DNA of 32,310 bases, from NCBI RefSeq assembly GCF_900101455.1, contig NZ_FMZJ01000025.1, positions 1-32,310 on the forward strand, given 5' to 3'. A program made the translations under genes and the position numbers. This stretch comes from Sphingomonas sp. YR710. Its GTDB lineage: Bacteria > Pseudomonadota > Alphaproteobacteria > Sphingomonadales > Sphingomonadaceae. Under the pieces are notes generated by a model. The model was not told the DNA's origin. It saw only the letters and a list, made by a program, of their open reading frames with translations, and did not search any database. Shown here piece after piece: positions 1 through 7,488 of this stretch (positions are counted from its first letter, which is position 1; every line of letters starts with the position of its first letter).

Positions 1-89
1 GCACCGTCGCCGCTTTCCTCGCTTCCGACGACGCCTCCTTCATCACAGGGCAGTCCATCATCGTCGATGGCGGGTTCATGGCTCGATAA
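1..89 (+). CDS. SDR family oxidoreductase, C-terminal fragment (partial)
   Basis: Only the last 28 codons are inside the window, in the frame starting at base 3 and ending with TAA at 87-89. The readable tail contains ASFITGQSIIVDGG followed by FMAR. This is the standard C-terminal signature of classical short-chain dehydrogenases, where the TGQ..VDGG segment closes the cofactor and substrate pocket. The upstream catalytic part is missing because the window begins inside the gene. It lies 110 nt before another SDR on the same strand, so the two probably belong to one catabolic operon. Substrate unknown. Confidence 0.85.
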   Translation, partial: TVAAFLASDDASFITGQSIIVDGGFMAR

Positions 90-105
90 AATCCAGCAAC
101 CAAAC

Positions 106-143
106 GGCACCGGCACTCCCCCCAAAGGGAACCCGCCGGTGCC
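106..143 (+). other. Intergenic hairpin between two SDR genes
   Basis: Arms GGCACCGGC (106-114) and GCCGGTGCC (135-143) are a perfect 9-bp inverted repeat with a 20-nt loop. No T-tract follows, so this is not a classical intrinsic terminator. It may be a processing or stabilising stem, or a weak terminator, between the two + strand SDR genes. Confidence 0.4.
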
Positions 144-199
144 AGCCATGGATAGCCGGCTCCCATCATAACAGACCGAGGACGCACAAAGGTCAGGAC

Positions 200-1120
200 A
201 TGGCAGAATTGCGATTTGACGGAAAGGTCGTCCTCATCACCGGCGCAGGCCGCGGCGTCGGGCGCGCCCACGCGCTTTCGTTCGCGGCCCGCGGCGCCAG
301 CATCGTCGTCGCCGATCACGGCGTTGCGCTCGACGGGTCAGGCCATTCGAACAGCCCTGCCGATGACGTTGTCTCCGAAATCCAGGCCGCCGGCGGCCAG
401 GCCGTCGCCTGCCACGAATCGGTAAGCGATGAAAAGGGCGCCGCCGCGATGGTCCAGGCCGCACTCGATAGCTTCGGACGACTCGATACCGTCATCAACA
501 ATGCCGGCATCAACGGACCCGAGCTCTTCGAAAATCACACCGCCGACGAATTTCGCCGCATGACCGAGGTTCACTATCTGGGAACCGTCTTCGTCTCGCG
601 CGCCGCTTGGGGGCATTTCATGCACAATGGCGGCGGGCGCATCGTCAATACCATCTCCGAAGGCCCGCTCGGCATCCACGAAATGATGACCGCTTATGGC
701 GGCGCCAAGGGCGGCGTCATCGGCTTCACCCTCGCGCTGGCGGCCGAAGGTCCCAAATATGGCATCAGCGTCAACGGCCTCTCGCCCCGCGTCTCCACCC
801 GCATGTCGTCGCCCGAGGTCATGTCGCACGTCTATGGACGTCCGCTCGAATCCTTCGCGCAGCTCCCCAACATCTTCCCGCCGGAGCTCTGCTCTCCCGC
901 CGCCATCTATCTCGCACACCCGTCATGCCCGCTCAACGGCGTCATGCTCGCATGCGGCGGCGGCCAGGTCCTGCGCATCGCCGTCATGCAAAATCAGGGC
1001 TATTCCACCGAAAATCTCGCCGCCGAAGACATCGCTCAAAATGTCGATAAGGTCATCAACATGGCAAACGCCGTCAATATCGGCGTCGGCATCCAAAACC
1101 TCAGATCACATCATTCCTGA
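200..1120 (+). CDS. SDR family NAD(P)-dependent dehydrogenase, hydroxyacyl-CoA dehydrogenase-like
   Basis: This 306-residue short-chain dehydrogenase is predicted to oxidise a secondary alcohol with NAD(P), in the cytoplasm. The Rossmann motif TGAGRGVG is at residues 14-21, NNAG at 100-103, and the catalytic Ser153, Tyr166 and Lys170 are in place. The N-terminal pattern TGAGRGVGRAHA resembles the hydroxyacyl-CoA dehydrogenase domain of peroxisomal multifunctional enzyme type 2, which would suit oxidation of a 3-hydroxyacyl-CoA; that substrate is inference. It is longer than the usual 250 residues because of a C-terminal extension of about 45 residues with no recognised motif. ATG at 200 is preceded by AAAGG with about 7 nt spacing. 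It is convergent with the next SDR. Confidence 0.9.
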   Translation: MAELRFDGKVVLITGAGRGVGRAHALSFAARGASIVVADHGVALDGSGHSNSPADDVVSEIQAAGGQAVACHESVSDEKGAAAMVQAALDSFGRLDTVINNAGINGPELFENHTADEFRRMTEVHYLGTVFVSRAAWGHFMHNGGGRIVNTISEGPLGIHEMMTAYGGAKGGVIGFTLALAAEGPKYGISVNGLSPRVSTRMSSPEVMSHVYGRPLESFAQLPNIFPPELCSPAAIYLAHPSCPLNGVMLACGGGQVLRIAVMQNQGYSTENLAAEDIAQNVDKVINMANAVNIGVGIQNLRSHHS

Positions 1121-1171
1121 CACAAACACCCCCGGCCTCCCAAATCAGGATAAGCCGGAGGGAATCTTGTA

Positions 1172-1966
1172 TCAGTGCGACGTCGCGGTCACCCCGCCAT
1201 CGACCGGCAGGTGGACACCGGTAATGTAGCGGCCATCGGGACCGGCAAGGAACAATGCCGCGCGCGCAATGTCCCACGCATCGCCGTCGACCCCCAGGCA
1301 GTTGCGACCACCGAGGTTGATCTTGGTCTTATCCAGCCCCGCCCGGAGGATCGAGGTGTCGCGCATCGGCGTATCGATGAGCCCCGGTGCGATACAGTTG
1401 ATCCGAATGCCATCCCTTCCAAAGGAATCGGCAATATCGACCATCATGCCGGTCATGCCTGCCTTGGCCGCGGAATAAGCCGGGCACCCTTTCCCGCCCT
1501 GCCCGCGCATCGCCGCGATCGACGTGATGTTGACGATCGAACCACCGCCGCGTTCGATCATCTTGGGAATCGCCGCCTTGCACAGCAGGAACGGTGCCGT
1601 CAGGTTGATCGTGATAACCTTCTGAAGATATTCGGTGGTGGTATCGAGCAGGCCGAACGGGCTTGTCAGCGCCGCGTTGTTGACCAGAATATCGACGCCG
1701 CCAAACATCGCGACCGCTTCATCGATCACGCGCGGGGCCTGCGAAACGTCGGAAAGATCGGCAAGTATGATGCCGGCCGTACCGCCTTCGGCTTCGATCA
1801 GCGAGAGCGTCTCCTGCGCGCGATCCTCGAACATATCGACGAGCACAACTTTCGCACCCTCGCGTGCAAAAAGCAGGGACATCGCCTTGCCGGTACCCAT
1901 GCCCGGGCCGCTGGACCCGGCACCTGTGACGATCGCCACCTTGCCTTCGAGTTTCCGATTCTCCAT
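1172..1966 (-). CDS. SDR family oxidoreductase with expanded glycine-rich loop
   Basis: This is a 264-residue classical SDR. The cofactor motif is unusual: TGAGSSGPGMGTGKA (residues 14-28) inserts extra residues into the normal TGxxxGxG. NNA is at 96-98, and the catalytic Ser149, Tyr164 and Lys168 are present, so it should be active. The C-terminal YITGVHLPVDGG is typical. The start is supported by GGGAGG seven nt before ATG at 1966. A second SDR in this window (27,728-28,585) shares the same loop expansion and the WDIA motif near the C-terminus, so the two are paralogues. It lies downstream of the Rieske ferredoxin on the same strand with about 100 nt between. Substrate unknown. Confidence 0.9.
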   Translation of the reverse strand: MENRKLEGKVAIVTGAGSSGPGMGTGKAMSLLFAREGAKVVLVDMFEDRAQETLSLIEAEGGTAGIILADLSDVSQAPRVIDEAVAMFGGVDILVNNAALTSPFGLLDTTTEYLQKVITINLTAPFLLCKAAIPKMIERGGGSIVNITSIAAMRGQGGKGCPAYSAAKAGMTGMMVDIADSFGRDGIRINCIAPGLIDTPMRDTSILRAGLDKTKINLGGRNCLGVDGDAWDIARAALFLAGPDGRYITGVHLPVDGGVTATSH

Positions 1967-2018
1967 CTCAAATCCTCCCGATTATATGTTCGTTGCGATC
2001 GCCCCGGCCGGGATCTGC

Positions 2019-2028
2019 CGCAATTGCG
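2019..2028. promoter_or_regulatory. Palindrome CGCAATTGCG upstream of SDR
   Basis: This perfect 10-bp palindrome lies 53 nt upstream of the SDR start at 1966, in the gap behind the ferredoxin gene. Its core, GCAATTGC, also occurs twice in the inverted repeat at 17,133-17,184. It may be a regulator site. A chance occurrence is quite possible. Confidence 0.25.
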
Positions 2029-2064
2029 ATGCGGCGCATCGTCCGTGCCCCGATTCAACGGCCT

Positions 2065-2394
2065 TTAATTTTCCAGTTGATTATCGAAATCGACAAAGAT
2101 GTCGCCGCCCTCAACCTTTAGCGGATAGGCGGCGATGCGGCATGACGCCGGGCTGACGCCTTTGCCGGTAATGCCATCGATGATCCATCCATGCGCCGCG
2201 CAGGTGATGGTAGAACCGTCAAAATGACCTTCCACCAGCGGATAATCCTCGTGCGGGCACACGCCTTCAAACGCCCGCATCACACCCTGACGATCGCGCA
2301 GGATGAGCACCTCAATCCCGACGTCCATCAGATAGAAGGAGTTTTTCCCAAGCGGACCCACATCGTCAATTCCGCACACTCTGGTAAAAGTCAT
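2065..2394 (-). CDS. Rieske [2Fe-2S] ferredoxin, TmoC-like
   Basis: This is a small soluble electron carrier of 109 residues. The cluster ligands follow the Rieske pattern C-x-H-x16-C-x2-H: Cys46, His48, Cys65, His68. The start MTFTRVCGIDD and the overall length match toluene-4-monooxygenase ferredoxin TmoC and related oxygenase ferredoxins. The reading frame stays open upstream to a TTG at 2571, but that extension is low-complexity and has no family resemblance, so I take ATG at 2394. The Shine-Dalgarno there is weak (GGGGCGGG). It could feed electrons to the Rieske oxygenase at 7,489-8,856. No ferredoxin reductase and no diiron monooxygenase subunits are in the window, so the partner is inferred. 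Confidence 0.85.
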   Translation of the reverse strand: MTFTRVCGIDDVGPLGKNSFYLMDVGIEVLILRDRQGVMRAFEGVCPHEDYPLVEGHFDGSTITCAAHGWIIDGITGKGVSPASCRIAAYPLKVEGGDIFVDFDNQLEN

Positions 2395-2596
2395 GACCCG
2401 CCCCGTTCCCGGACAGCCAAAGGGGCGGCCCGCAATTCCAATTGGCACCAGACTGACATGTTCGTCAATCGCCTCCGGTCGCTCCGAAACGGTTCCCGCA
2501 CTCCAGGGGATCACGGGCCTTCCGAAAAACCTGCAACATCGAAATTTAGGGACTGGCGGCACGCCAGGCAATGACCATGGTTAAACGCAGATAGCT

Positions 2597-2611
2597 CCCG
2601 CAACATGCGGG
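2597..2611 (-). terminator. Short GC hairpin downstream of TetR gene
   Basis: CCCGCA (2597-2602) and TGCGGG (2606-2611) form a 6-bp stem with a 3-nt loop, 42 nt past the TetR stop codon. No clear T-tract follows on the - strand, so the terminator role is tentative. Confidence 0.3.
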
Positions 2612-2652
2612 GTCGCCAATCCTTCCGGCATCATATCGATGTCCACGCCTGG

Positions 2653-3258
2653 CTATTTCTTAAATATATTCCGCATCGTCATGAACTGTTCGCGGATAAG
2701 GTCTTCGATCGAGGCATCTCGCAAACCATCCCGCACATCATCAACGGCCCGGCGAAACAGCAAAAGGCATACCGCCCCCAACAGCTCGCATTCTGCATCC
2801 GGCGCATCCAGCCCCTTCCAGGAGCTTAATGCATCCGCGAGAGAACGAGAATTCTGTGTATTTTGAAAATCGGATCGCCCCCGCAGGGTAACCGACGAAT
2901 CAACGATCTTCTCGTAGCGGACCAGCGCGTCCCTGTTCAACTTGGAGGCCAGACGCACGAGCGTATTGCACATCGCCTCCACCGGATTCAGCGACTTCGG
3001 CTGCTCCATCAATGTGTCTGCAACCTTTTCTGCCCAGGATAGCTGCCCCTTGAACAGAAGCTCGTCCTTGGTTTCGAAATATCGGAAGAACGTCCGAACC
3101 GAAACTCCGGCCTTCGCAGCGATCTGATCTGTTGTGGTCGCTTCATAGCCCTGCGCCAGGAACAGCTCGAACGCGGCCTCGCGCAAAATATGAGTGGAAC
3201 GCTTCTTATGGGCAAGGCGACGCGATAATTCGACCGTTTTCGTCGCGTGGGCTGTCAT
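2653..3258 (-). CDS. TetR family transcriptional regulator
   Basis: This is a 201-residue DNA-binding regulator. The N-terminal domain has the TetR signature: a helix around 24-37, then TTTDQIAAKAGVSVRTFFRYF (about 41-61) as the helix-turn-helix, followed by KDEL. The C-terminal region (70-200) is alpha-helical ligand-binding and dimerisation sequence that I cannot place in a subfamily. The frame is open further upstream, but ATG at 3258 has GGAGGGG about 8 nt before it and begins just ahead of the DNA-binding domain, so it is preferred. Such regulators usually repress neighbouring catabolic or transport genes until an inducer binds. The ferredoxin/SDR group downstream and the lyase upstream are plausible targets. 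Confidence 0.9.
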   Translation of the reverse strand: MTAHATKTVELSRRLAHKKRSTHILREAAFELFLAQGYEATTTDQIAAKAGVSVRTFFRYFETKDELLFKGQLSWAEKVADTLMEQPKSLNPVEAMCNTLVRLASKLNRDALVRYEKIVDSSVTLRGRSDFQNTQNSRSLADALSSWKGLDAPDAECELLGAVCLLLFRRAVDDVRDGLRDASIEDLIREQFMTMRNIFKK

Positions 3259-3562
3259 CGTCGCATCCCCTCCATTCACAAAGCATTGCCGCACAAGGCA
3301 ACGGTTCGACGGTTGAGCCGAGCCTTGCCCGAAGGTCAATCACTCTTGCAAGTGGAGATAAACTTCGCCGCGCGGCCGAAATAGTACCCACTCACGCGGA
3401 ATGGAAATCGATTTAGTACGTTATGTACGCCCGGCGCTCGACAATTGCGAGGCACGCGCATGGTGTTACACGGCCCATCGGCCAAAGGATGCGCCAATTT
3501 TCCGGCCACCGAATCACCCCACGCGCGAAGCCTGCTCCGCGCCGGACGATAAACCGGCCCTT
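3259..3562. other. Intergenic region upstream of TetR gene
   Basis: These 304 nt lie between the TetR start and the lyase stop codon (both - strand). I see no convincing gene. The region holds the likely TetR promoter and one imperfect palindrome at 3416-3428, listed separately. Confidence 0.5.
3416..3428. promoter_or_regulatory. Candidate operator, imperfect palindrome GTACGTTATGTAC
   Basis: The half-sites GTACGT and ATGTAC around a central T match at 5 of 6 positions when one is reverse-complemented. The site lies about 160 nt upstream of the TetR start in AT-richer sequence. It could be the autoregulatory operator. Only sequence symmetry supports this. Confidence 0.25.
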
Positions 3563-4441
3563 CTACGACAAGCGCGCGGCCGCGATCTGCGCAGCTATTG
3601 CGACGAGCTGTCTCGCCTGCTCCAGATGTAGCAATTCGGCCATCCGGCCCTCGACACTGATCACGCCCTTGCCGGCATTTTCGGGAAGCGCGAAAGCTTC
3701 GATGACAGCATTGGCCCAGCGCACTTCCTTTTCGCTCGGCGAGAAGATCTCGTTGCACGGATCGATCTGGCCCGGGTGGATCAGGCTCTTGCCGTCGAAA
3801 CCAAAGAACAGTCCCTGCTCCACCTCGGCACGGAAGAGGTCGAGATCGCGGAACTCGTTGCAGACGCCGTCGAGGATAGAGACGCCGTGCGCCCGCGCCG
3901 CCGCCACCGCCAATGACAGGATCGGCAGGAACGGCGTTCTCGCCGGCGTCAGCTTCGCGCGCATTTCCTTCGCGAGATCGTTGACCCCCATCACGAACAA
4001 CGACAGCCGCGTGGTCGCCGCCATCGCAGCAATGGCGTTCAGTTGCGGCACGCAGGCGCAGGTTTCGATCATCGCCCAGAGCTGCATGTTGGCCGGCGCC
4101 CCGGCAAGCGCCTGCTGGCAATACTCAATATCGGCAGGCGACGAGATTTTGGGAACGAGCACCGCATCCGCCCCAGAGCCGGCGATCGCCGCAAGGTCAT
4201 CGGCGCCCCAGGGGGTGTCGATGGCATTCGCACGGATCGCCAGTTCGCGACGGCCGAAACCGCCTTCTGCGACAGCCGCAAGCGCGGCAGCGCGCGCCTC
4301 CAGCTTGGCCTCGGGGGCTACGGCATCCTCAAGGTCGAGAATCACGATATCGGCGGGGAGCGTGCGCGCCTTGGCTATCGCCTTGGCATTGGACGCAGGC
4401 AAATACAGCGCGCTGCGCCGCGGTCGTTCGGTCTGGCTCAT
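3563..4441 (-). CDS. HpcH/HpaI aldolase / citrate lyase family (CitE-like) protein
   Basis: This 292-residue TIM-barrel lyase is related to CitE, L-malyl-CoA lyase and citramalyl-CoA lyase. These enzymes cleave or form C-C bonds of beta-hydroxyacyl-CoAs with a divalent metal. Seen in the sequence: RSALYLPASN at 9-18, ILDLEDAV at 34-41, substrate-binding Arg70, metal ligands Glu126 (in MIET) and Asp155 (in GVNDL), and the FDGKSLIHPGQI motif near 215-226. The start codon is ATG; the Shine-Dalgarno is weak. It is transcribed divergently from the E1/lipoyl pair. A retro-Claisen or aldol step giving acetyl-CoA or a 2-oxo acid would link naturally to that complex, but this is inference. Confidence 0.88.
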   Translation of the reverse strand: MSQTERPRRSALYLPASNAKAIAKARTLPADIVILDLEDAVAPEAKLEARAAALAAVAEGGFGRRELAIRANAIDTPWGADDLAAIAGSGADAVLVPKISSPADIEYCQQALAGAPANMQLWAMIETCACVPQLNAIAAMAATTRLSLFVMGVNDLAKEMRAKLTPARTPFLPILSLAVAAARAHGVSILDGVCNEFRDLDLFRAEVEQGLFFGFDGKSLIHPGQIDPCNEIFSPSEKEVRWANAVIEAFALPENAGKGVISVEGRMAELLHLEQARQLVAIAAQIAAARLS

Positions 4442-4890
4442 GCGCGGGGCATAGGTTCAGCGTTCGAAATTTGCGAGCCACTTTTTTTTCACATCGGCCG
4501 GCCGCGCACCTGTCATGCTATCCAACATGTCGGCGCGATCACTTACCTTAACATCGCACCTCGGCCCGCCGGAACATATGCTAAACTATCGCCATCATTG
4601 GGATATCGACCGTCACAAGGCTGCGGGCAAAAACCGACGCTCCCCACTACATAACTTCGATTTTCGCCCGCCGCACGCCAGAGGGTGAAAATCGCATTCC
4701 TCTCTGTGATCAACATCGAATCGCTGACGATTGATATCTCGGCAAGACTGTGTATGGCCTAGCGGTGGGTCAGTTCCCGACAAAAGATCGAACCCGGCTA
4801 ACGGGATAGACGTGCGGAACTCGTATAAAGATCGGCCTGGAGATGAAGCCCTTTCATGGGTGATCCGCTGACAATTTCAAAGGAGTCGTG
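4442..4890. promoter_or_regulatory. Divergent promoter region, lyase / E1
   Basis: This 449-nt gap sits between divergently transcribed genes and must hold both promoters. It contains the palindrome CGGCCGGCCG (4495-4504) next to a run of eight T (4482-4489), and TATAAA near 4826 that could be a -10 for the + strand, without a clear -35. I see no gene in it. Confidence 0.4.
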
Positions 4891-6921
4891 ATGACGCAAA
4901 GCAATCTTGGCGTCGAACCTGAAGTCCTGATGGCGATATACCGGCAGATGGCGCGTATCGCCGCCGTCGACAAGGCGGTGCAGGCCGGCCTTTCAGCGGG
5001 CAAATTCACCTTCAGCTACTGGCCCATGGGCGGCCAGGAATGCATCCCGGCGACCATTTCGCAGCTCACCACCACCCGCGATTATATGGTGACCACCTAT
5101 CGCGGCGTACACGATCAGGTCGCAAAGGGCGTCGCCCTCGAGGGCCTCTTTGCCGAAATGCTCGGGCGCCAGGACGGCGTGAACAAGGGCAAGGGCGGCT
5201 CACCGCATATTTCGGATCCTTCGTCGGGTTCGATGCTGACCACCGGCATCGTCGGCGCGGGCGCCCCGATCGCGAACGGCCTGGCCATCGCCGCACAGGA
5301 GCGCAAGGAAGACCGCGTCACGATCGTCAATTTCGGCGATGGCGCGACCAGCATCGGCGCGGTGCACGAGGCCATGAATCTGGCCGGCGCGTGGAAGCTT
5401 CCCATCATCTTCCTGTGCCAGAACAATCAGTACGGTGAATATACGCGGATTCCCGATTATACCGCGAGCACGAGCTTCGCAGCACGGGCGGAGCCGCTCG
5501 GCTTCCGTGGCGTCCGGCTCGACGGCAACGATCCGATCGCCTTCTACAACGCCATGAAGGAAGTCATCGGCAGCGTTCGCGCGGGCAACGGACCGGTTTT
5601 CGTCGAAGCCCTGACCTATCGCCTCGGGCCGCACGCCGGCGTGGGCGACAACAACATTGCCCCTGCCGAAGAACTGGCCGCCGCCAAGGCGAATGCCCCC
5701 CGCGGCAAGACCCGGGCATTGCTGCTGGAGACCGGCGTCGCGACCGAGGATCAGCTCGCAGCGATCGACGATGCGGCGCGGACCGAGGTCGATGCCGCGC
5801 TGGCCAAGGCGATGACCAGCGTGGTGACGCCGGCCAGCGAGACGCTGACCGATGTGTTCGCCGATATCGATTGCGTCCCTCGCCGCGGATATTACCCGCT
5901 GCGTCCGGACGCCGAGGAGCCCACGGCCGAAACCCAGGTCATGATGATGTTCGAAGCGGTTCGCGACGCGCAGGATCTGGCCATGGCGCAGGATCCCGAG
6001 GTTTTCCTGCTGGGCGAAGATGTCGCCGATCCGCCCGGTGGCGTCTTCGCCACCAGCAAGGGCCTGCAGAAAAAGCATGGCGCCACGCGTGTCCGCCCCA
6101 CACCGATCGCCGAACAGTCGATCATAGGCGCGGCGATCGGGTCCTCACTGGTCGGCATGCGCCCGATCGCAGAAATCATGTTTGCCGATTTCATGGGCGT
6201 CTGCCTCGACCAGATCGCGAACCATGCCGCCAAGCAGCGTTATATGTCGGGTTCGGCCACCCATGCCCCGCTGACGATCCGCATGCTGGTGGGCGGCGGC
6301 ACAGGCGGTTTCGGTGCCCAGCACTCGCAATCGCTCGAAGCCTGGTTGCTGCACACGCCGGGTCTCAAGGTCGCCTTCCCGAGCAACGCCTATGATGCCA
6401 AGGGACTTCTGCTCTCCTGCATCTTCGACGAGGATCCCTGCGTCCACCTCGAATCGATTCAGGTGCTGCGCGGGCTGAAGCAGCCGGTGCCGCTCGGCGA
6501 CTATCGCATTCCGTTCGGTGTGGCCAAGGTGCGGCGCGAAGGCAGCGACATCACGCTGATCAGCTATGGCTGGCAGGTGAACCAGTGCCTCACCGCCGCT
6601 GAAGAACTCGCGAAAGAGGGAATCAGCGCCGAGGTGATCGATCTGCGCACCCTGGTGCCGCTCGATTATGCGCGCGTGCTGGACTCGGTCAAGAAAACCG
6701 GACGTGCGCTCGTCGTGCATGCGGCGACCGAATTCTGCGGGCTCGGGGCCGAAATCTGCAGCACGGTAAACGAAGAGCTCTGGGGCAAGCTGAAGTCACC
6801 CGCAGTGCGACTTGGCGCCGATTATGCGCCGATCGCTTATTCGAAAGACATCGAAACGGCCCAAATTCCCCATGCGGGCTCGATTGCCGCGCGCGTGCGC
6901 GGCATCATCAATCAACGCTAA
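4891..6921 (+). CDS. 2-oxo acid dehydrogenase E1, alpha and beta subunits fused
   Basis: This 676-residue thiamine-diphosphate enzyme joins both E1 chains in one polypeptide. The alpha half (about 1-320) has the KGKGGSPH loop (100-106) and the ThDP motif GDG (149-151) to NN (178-179). The beta half (about 350-676) has GEDVADPPGGVF (375-386), FGAQHSQS (474-481) and DLRTLVPLD (584-592). Such E1s decarboxylate a 2-oxo acid, or cleave acetoin, and pass the acyl group to a lipoyl lysine. GTG at 4888 precedes ATG at 4891; AGGAG five nt before the ATG fixes the latter as start. The lipoyl protein follows after 14 nt. No E2 acyltransferase core or E3 is in the window. Whether the substrate is pyruvate, a branched 2-oxo acid or acetoin cannot be decided. 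Confidence 0.93.
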   Translation: MTQSNLGVEPEVLMAIYRQMARIAAVDKAVQAGLSAGKFTFSYWPMGGQECIPATISQLTTTRDYMVTTYRGVHDQVAKGVALEGLFAEMLGRQDGVNKGKGGSPHISDPSSGSMLTTGIVGAGAPIANGLAIAAQERKEDRVTIVNFGDGATSIGAVHEAMNLAGAWKLPIIFLCQNNQYGEYTRIPDYTASTSFAARAEPLGFRGVRLDGNDPIAFYNAMKEVIGSVRAGNGPVFVEALTYRLGPHAGVGDNNIAPAEELAAAKANAPRGKTRALLLETGVATEDQLAAIDDAARTEVDAALAKAMTSVVTPASETLTDVFADIDCVPRRGYYPLRPDAEEPTAETQVMMMFEAVRDAQDLAMAQDPEVFLLGEDVADPPGGVFATSKGLQKKHGATRVRPTPIAEQSIIGAAIGSSLVGMRPIAEIMFADFMGVCLDQIANHAAKQRYMSGSATHAPLTIRMLVGGGTGGFGAQHSQSLEAWLLHTPGLKVAFPSNAYDAKGLLLSCIFDEDPCVHLESIQVLRGLKQPVPLGDYRIPFGVAKVRREGSDITLISYGWQVNQCLTAAEELAKEGISAEVIDLRTLVPLDYARVLDSVKKTGRALVVHAATEFCGLGAEICSTVNEELWGKLKSPAVRLGADYAPIAYSKDIETAQIPHAGSIAARVRGIINQR

Positions 6922-6935
6922 GAAAGGCATCCTGC

Positions 6936-7166
6936 GTGTCAACCATTCTCACCATCCCAAAGCTCGAGATGTCGATGACCGAGGCCACGCTTGCCGAATG
7001 GAAAGTGGAAAATGGCTCGGTCGTTAAGGAAGGCGATGTCATTTATATCCTCGAAACCGACAAGACGGCGCGGGATATCGAAGCGCCGGCATCCGGCACC
7101 CTGACTCAGAAGGCGGAAGCCGGTCAGACCTACGATGTCGGCACGGAAATCGGCGAAATCGCCTGA
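6936..7166 (+). CDS. Free-standing lipoyl-domain carrier protein
   Basis: This 76-residue protein consists of a single biotinyl/lipoyl domain and nothing else. The modification site is Lys43 in ETDKT, the usual lipoylation context of E2 proteins, and EAPASGTL follows at 49-56. It starts with GTG at 6936, with AAAGG about 8 nt upstream, 14 nt after the E1 stop. E2 proteins normally fuse this domain to a peripheral-subunit-binding domain and a catalytic core, both absent here. It probably accepts the acyl group from the adjacent fused E1. Alternatives are glycine-cleavage-H-like or biotin-carrier roles, less likely because ETDKT is not the biotin motif (A/V)MKM. Confidence 0.9.
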   Translation: MSTILTIPKLEMSMTEATLAEWKVENGSVVKEGDVIYILETDKTARDIEAPASGTLTQKAEAGQTYDVGTEIGEIA

Positions 7167-7488
7167 CGATTTGGCGGCGGACGAACCCGCTTAGCCCATA
7201 TTGATAATAGTCCCATCGCGGGCGGGCACGAGCCCGCCCGCGATGTTGGCTTTTCGCTTTGGTGATAAATGCCCGGCCGGTTACGCGTGAAGCAGCCCGG
7301 CTCAGCAACGCAATGCGCAAGCGCCATCGGCCATGGACGCCGCATGCGGCCGCCTTGGTTACACCATCTCAGACATGTTCGCCGCAGTTCCCCGGCGCCG
7401 CATCGCGTTCATCCGCCTCGCGGAGCGCGCGGGGCATGTCAGCATCGGACGCGGCTCTTCGCATCCGATGCCAACAGGCAGCATCGCT
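7167..7488. other. Intergenic region between convergent units
   Basis: This 322-nt stretch separates the lipoyl gene from the oxygenase stop codon. It contains the strong terminator at 7214-7260. The remaining 230 nt are GC-rich with short spurious frames. I find no homology-like or repeat signal there. Confidence 0.5.
7214..7260 (+). terminator. Rho-independent terminator after E1/lipoyl operon
   Basis: The perfect 14-bp stem CATCGCGGGCGGGC (7214-7227) and GCCCGCCCGCGATG (7232-7245) has an ACGA loop. It is followed by TTGGCTTTTCGCTTT, a T-rich tail. It sits 47 nt after the lipoyl gene stop and ends the + strand unit. Confidence 0.85.

Noticed and set aside
338-919. Long reverse-strand frame (193 codons) inside the first complete SDR gene
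   Set aside because: Antisense shadow of a gene with full SDR motifs; its translation has no family pattern. High GC keeps many frames open.
1121-1171. Bidirectional terminator between the convergent SDR genes
   Set aside because: Only a 5-bp CCGGC/GCCGG pairing with a long loop and no T-tracts.
2395-2571. N-terminal extension of the Rieske ferredoxin to a TTG start
   Set aside because: The extra 59 residues have no similarity to ferredoxins; the ATG at 2394 gives the normal family length.
3259-3562. Hidden gene upstream of the TetR gene
   Set aside because: Frames here are short, lack start signals and have no family resemblance.
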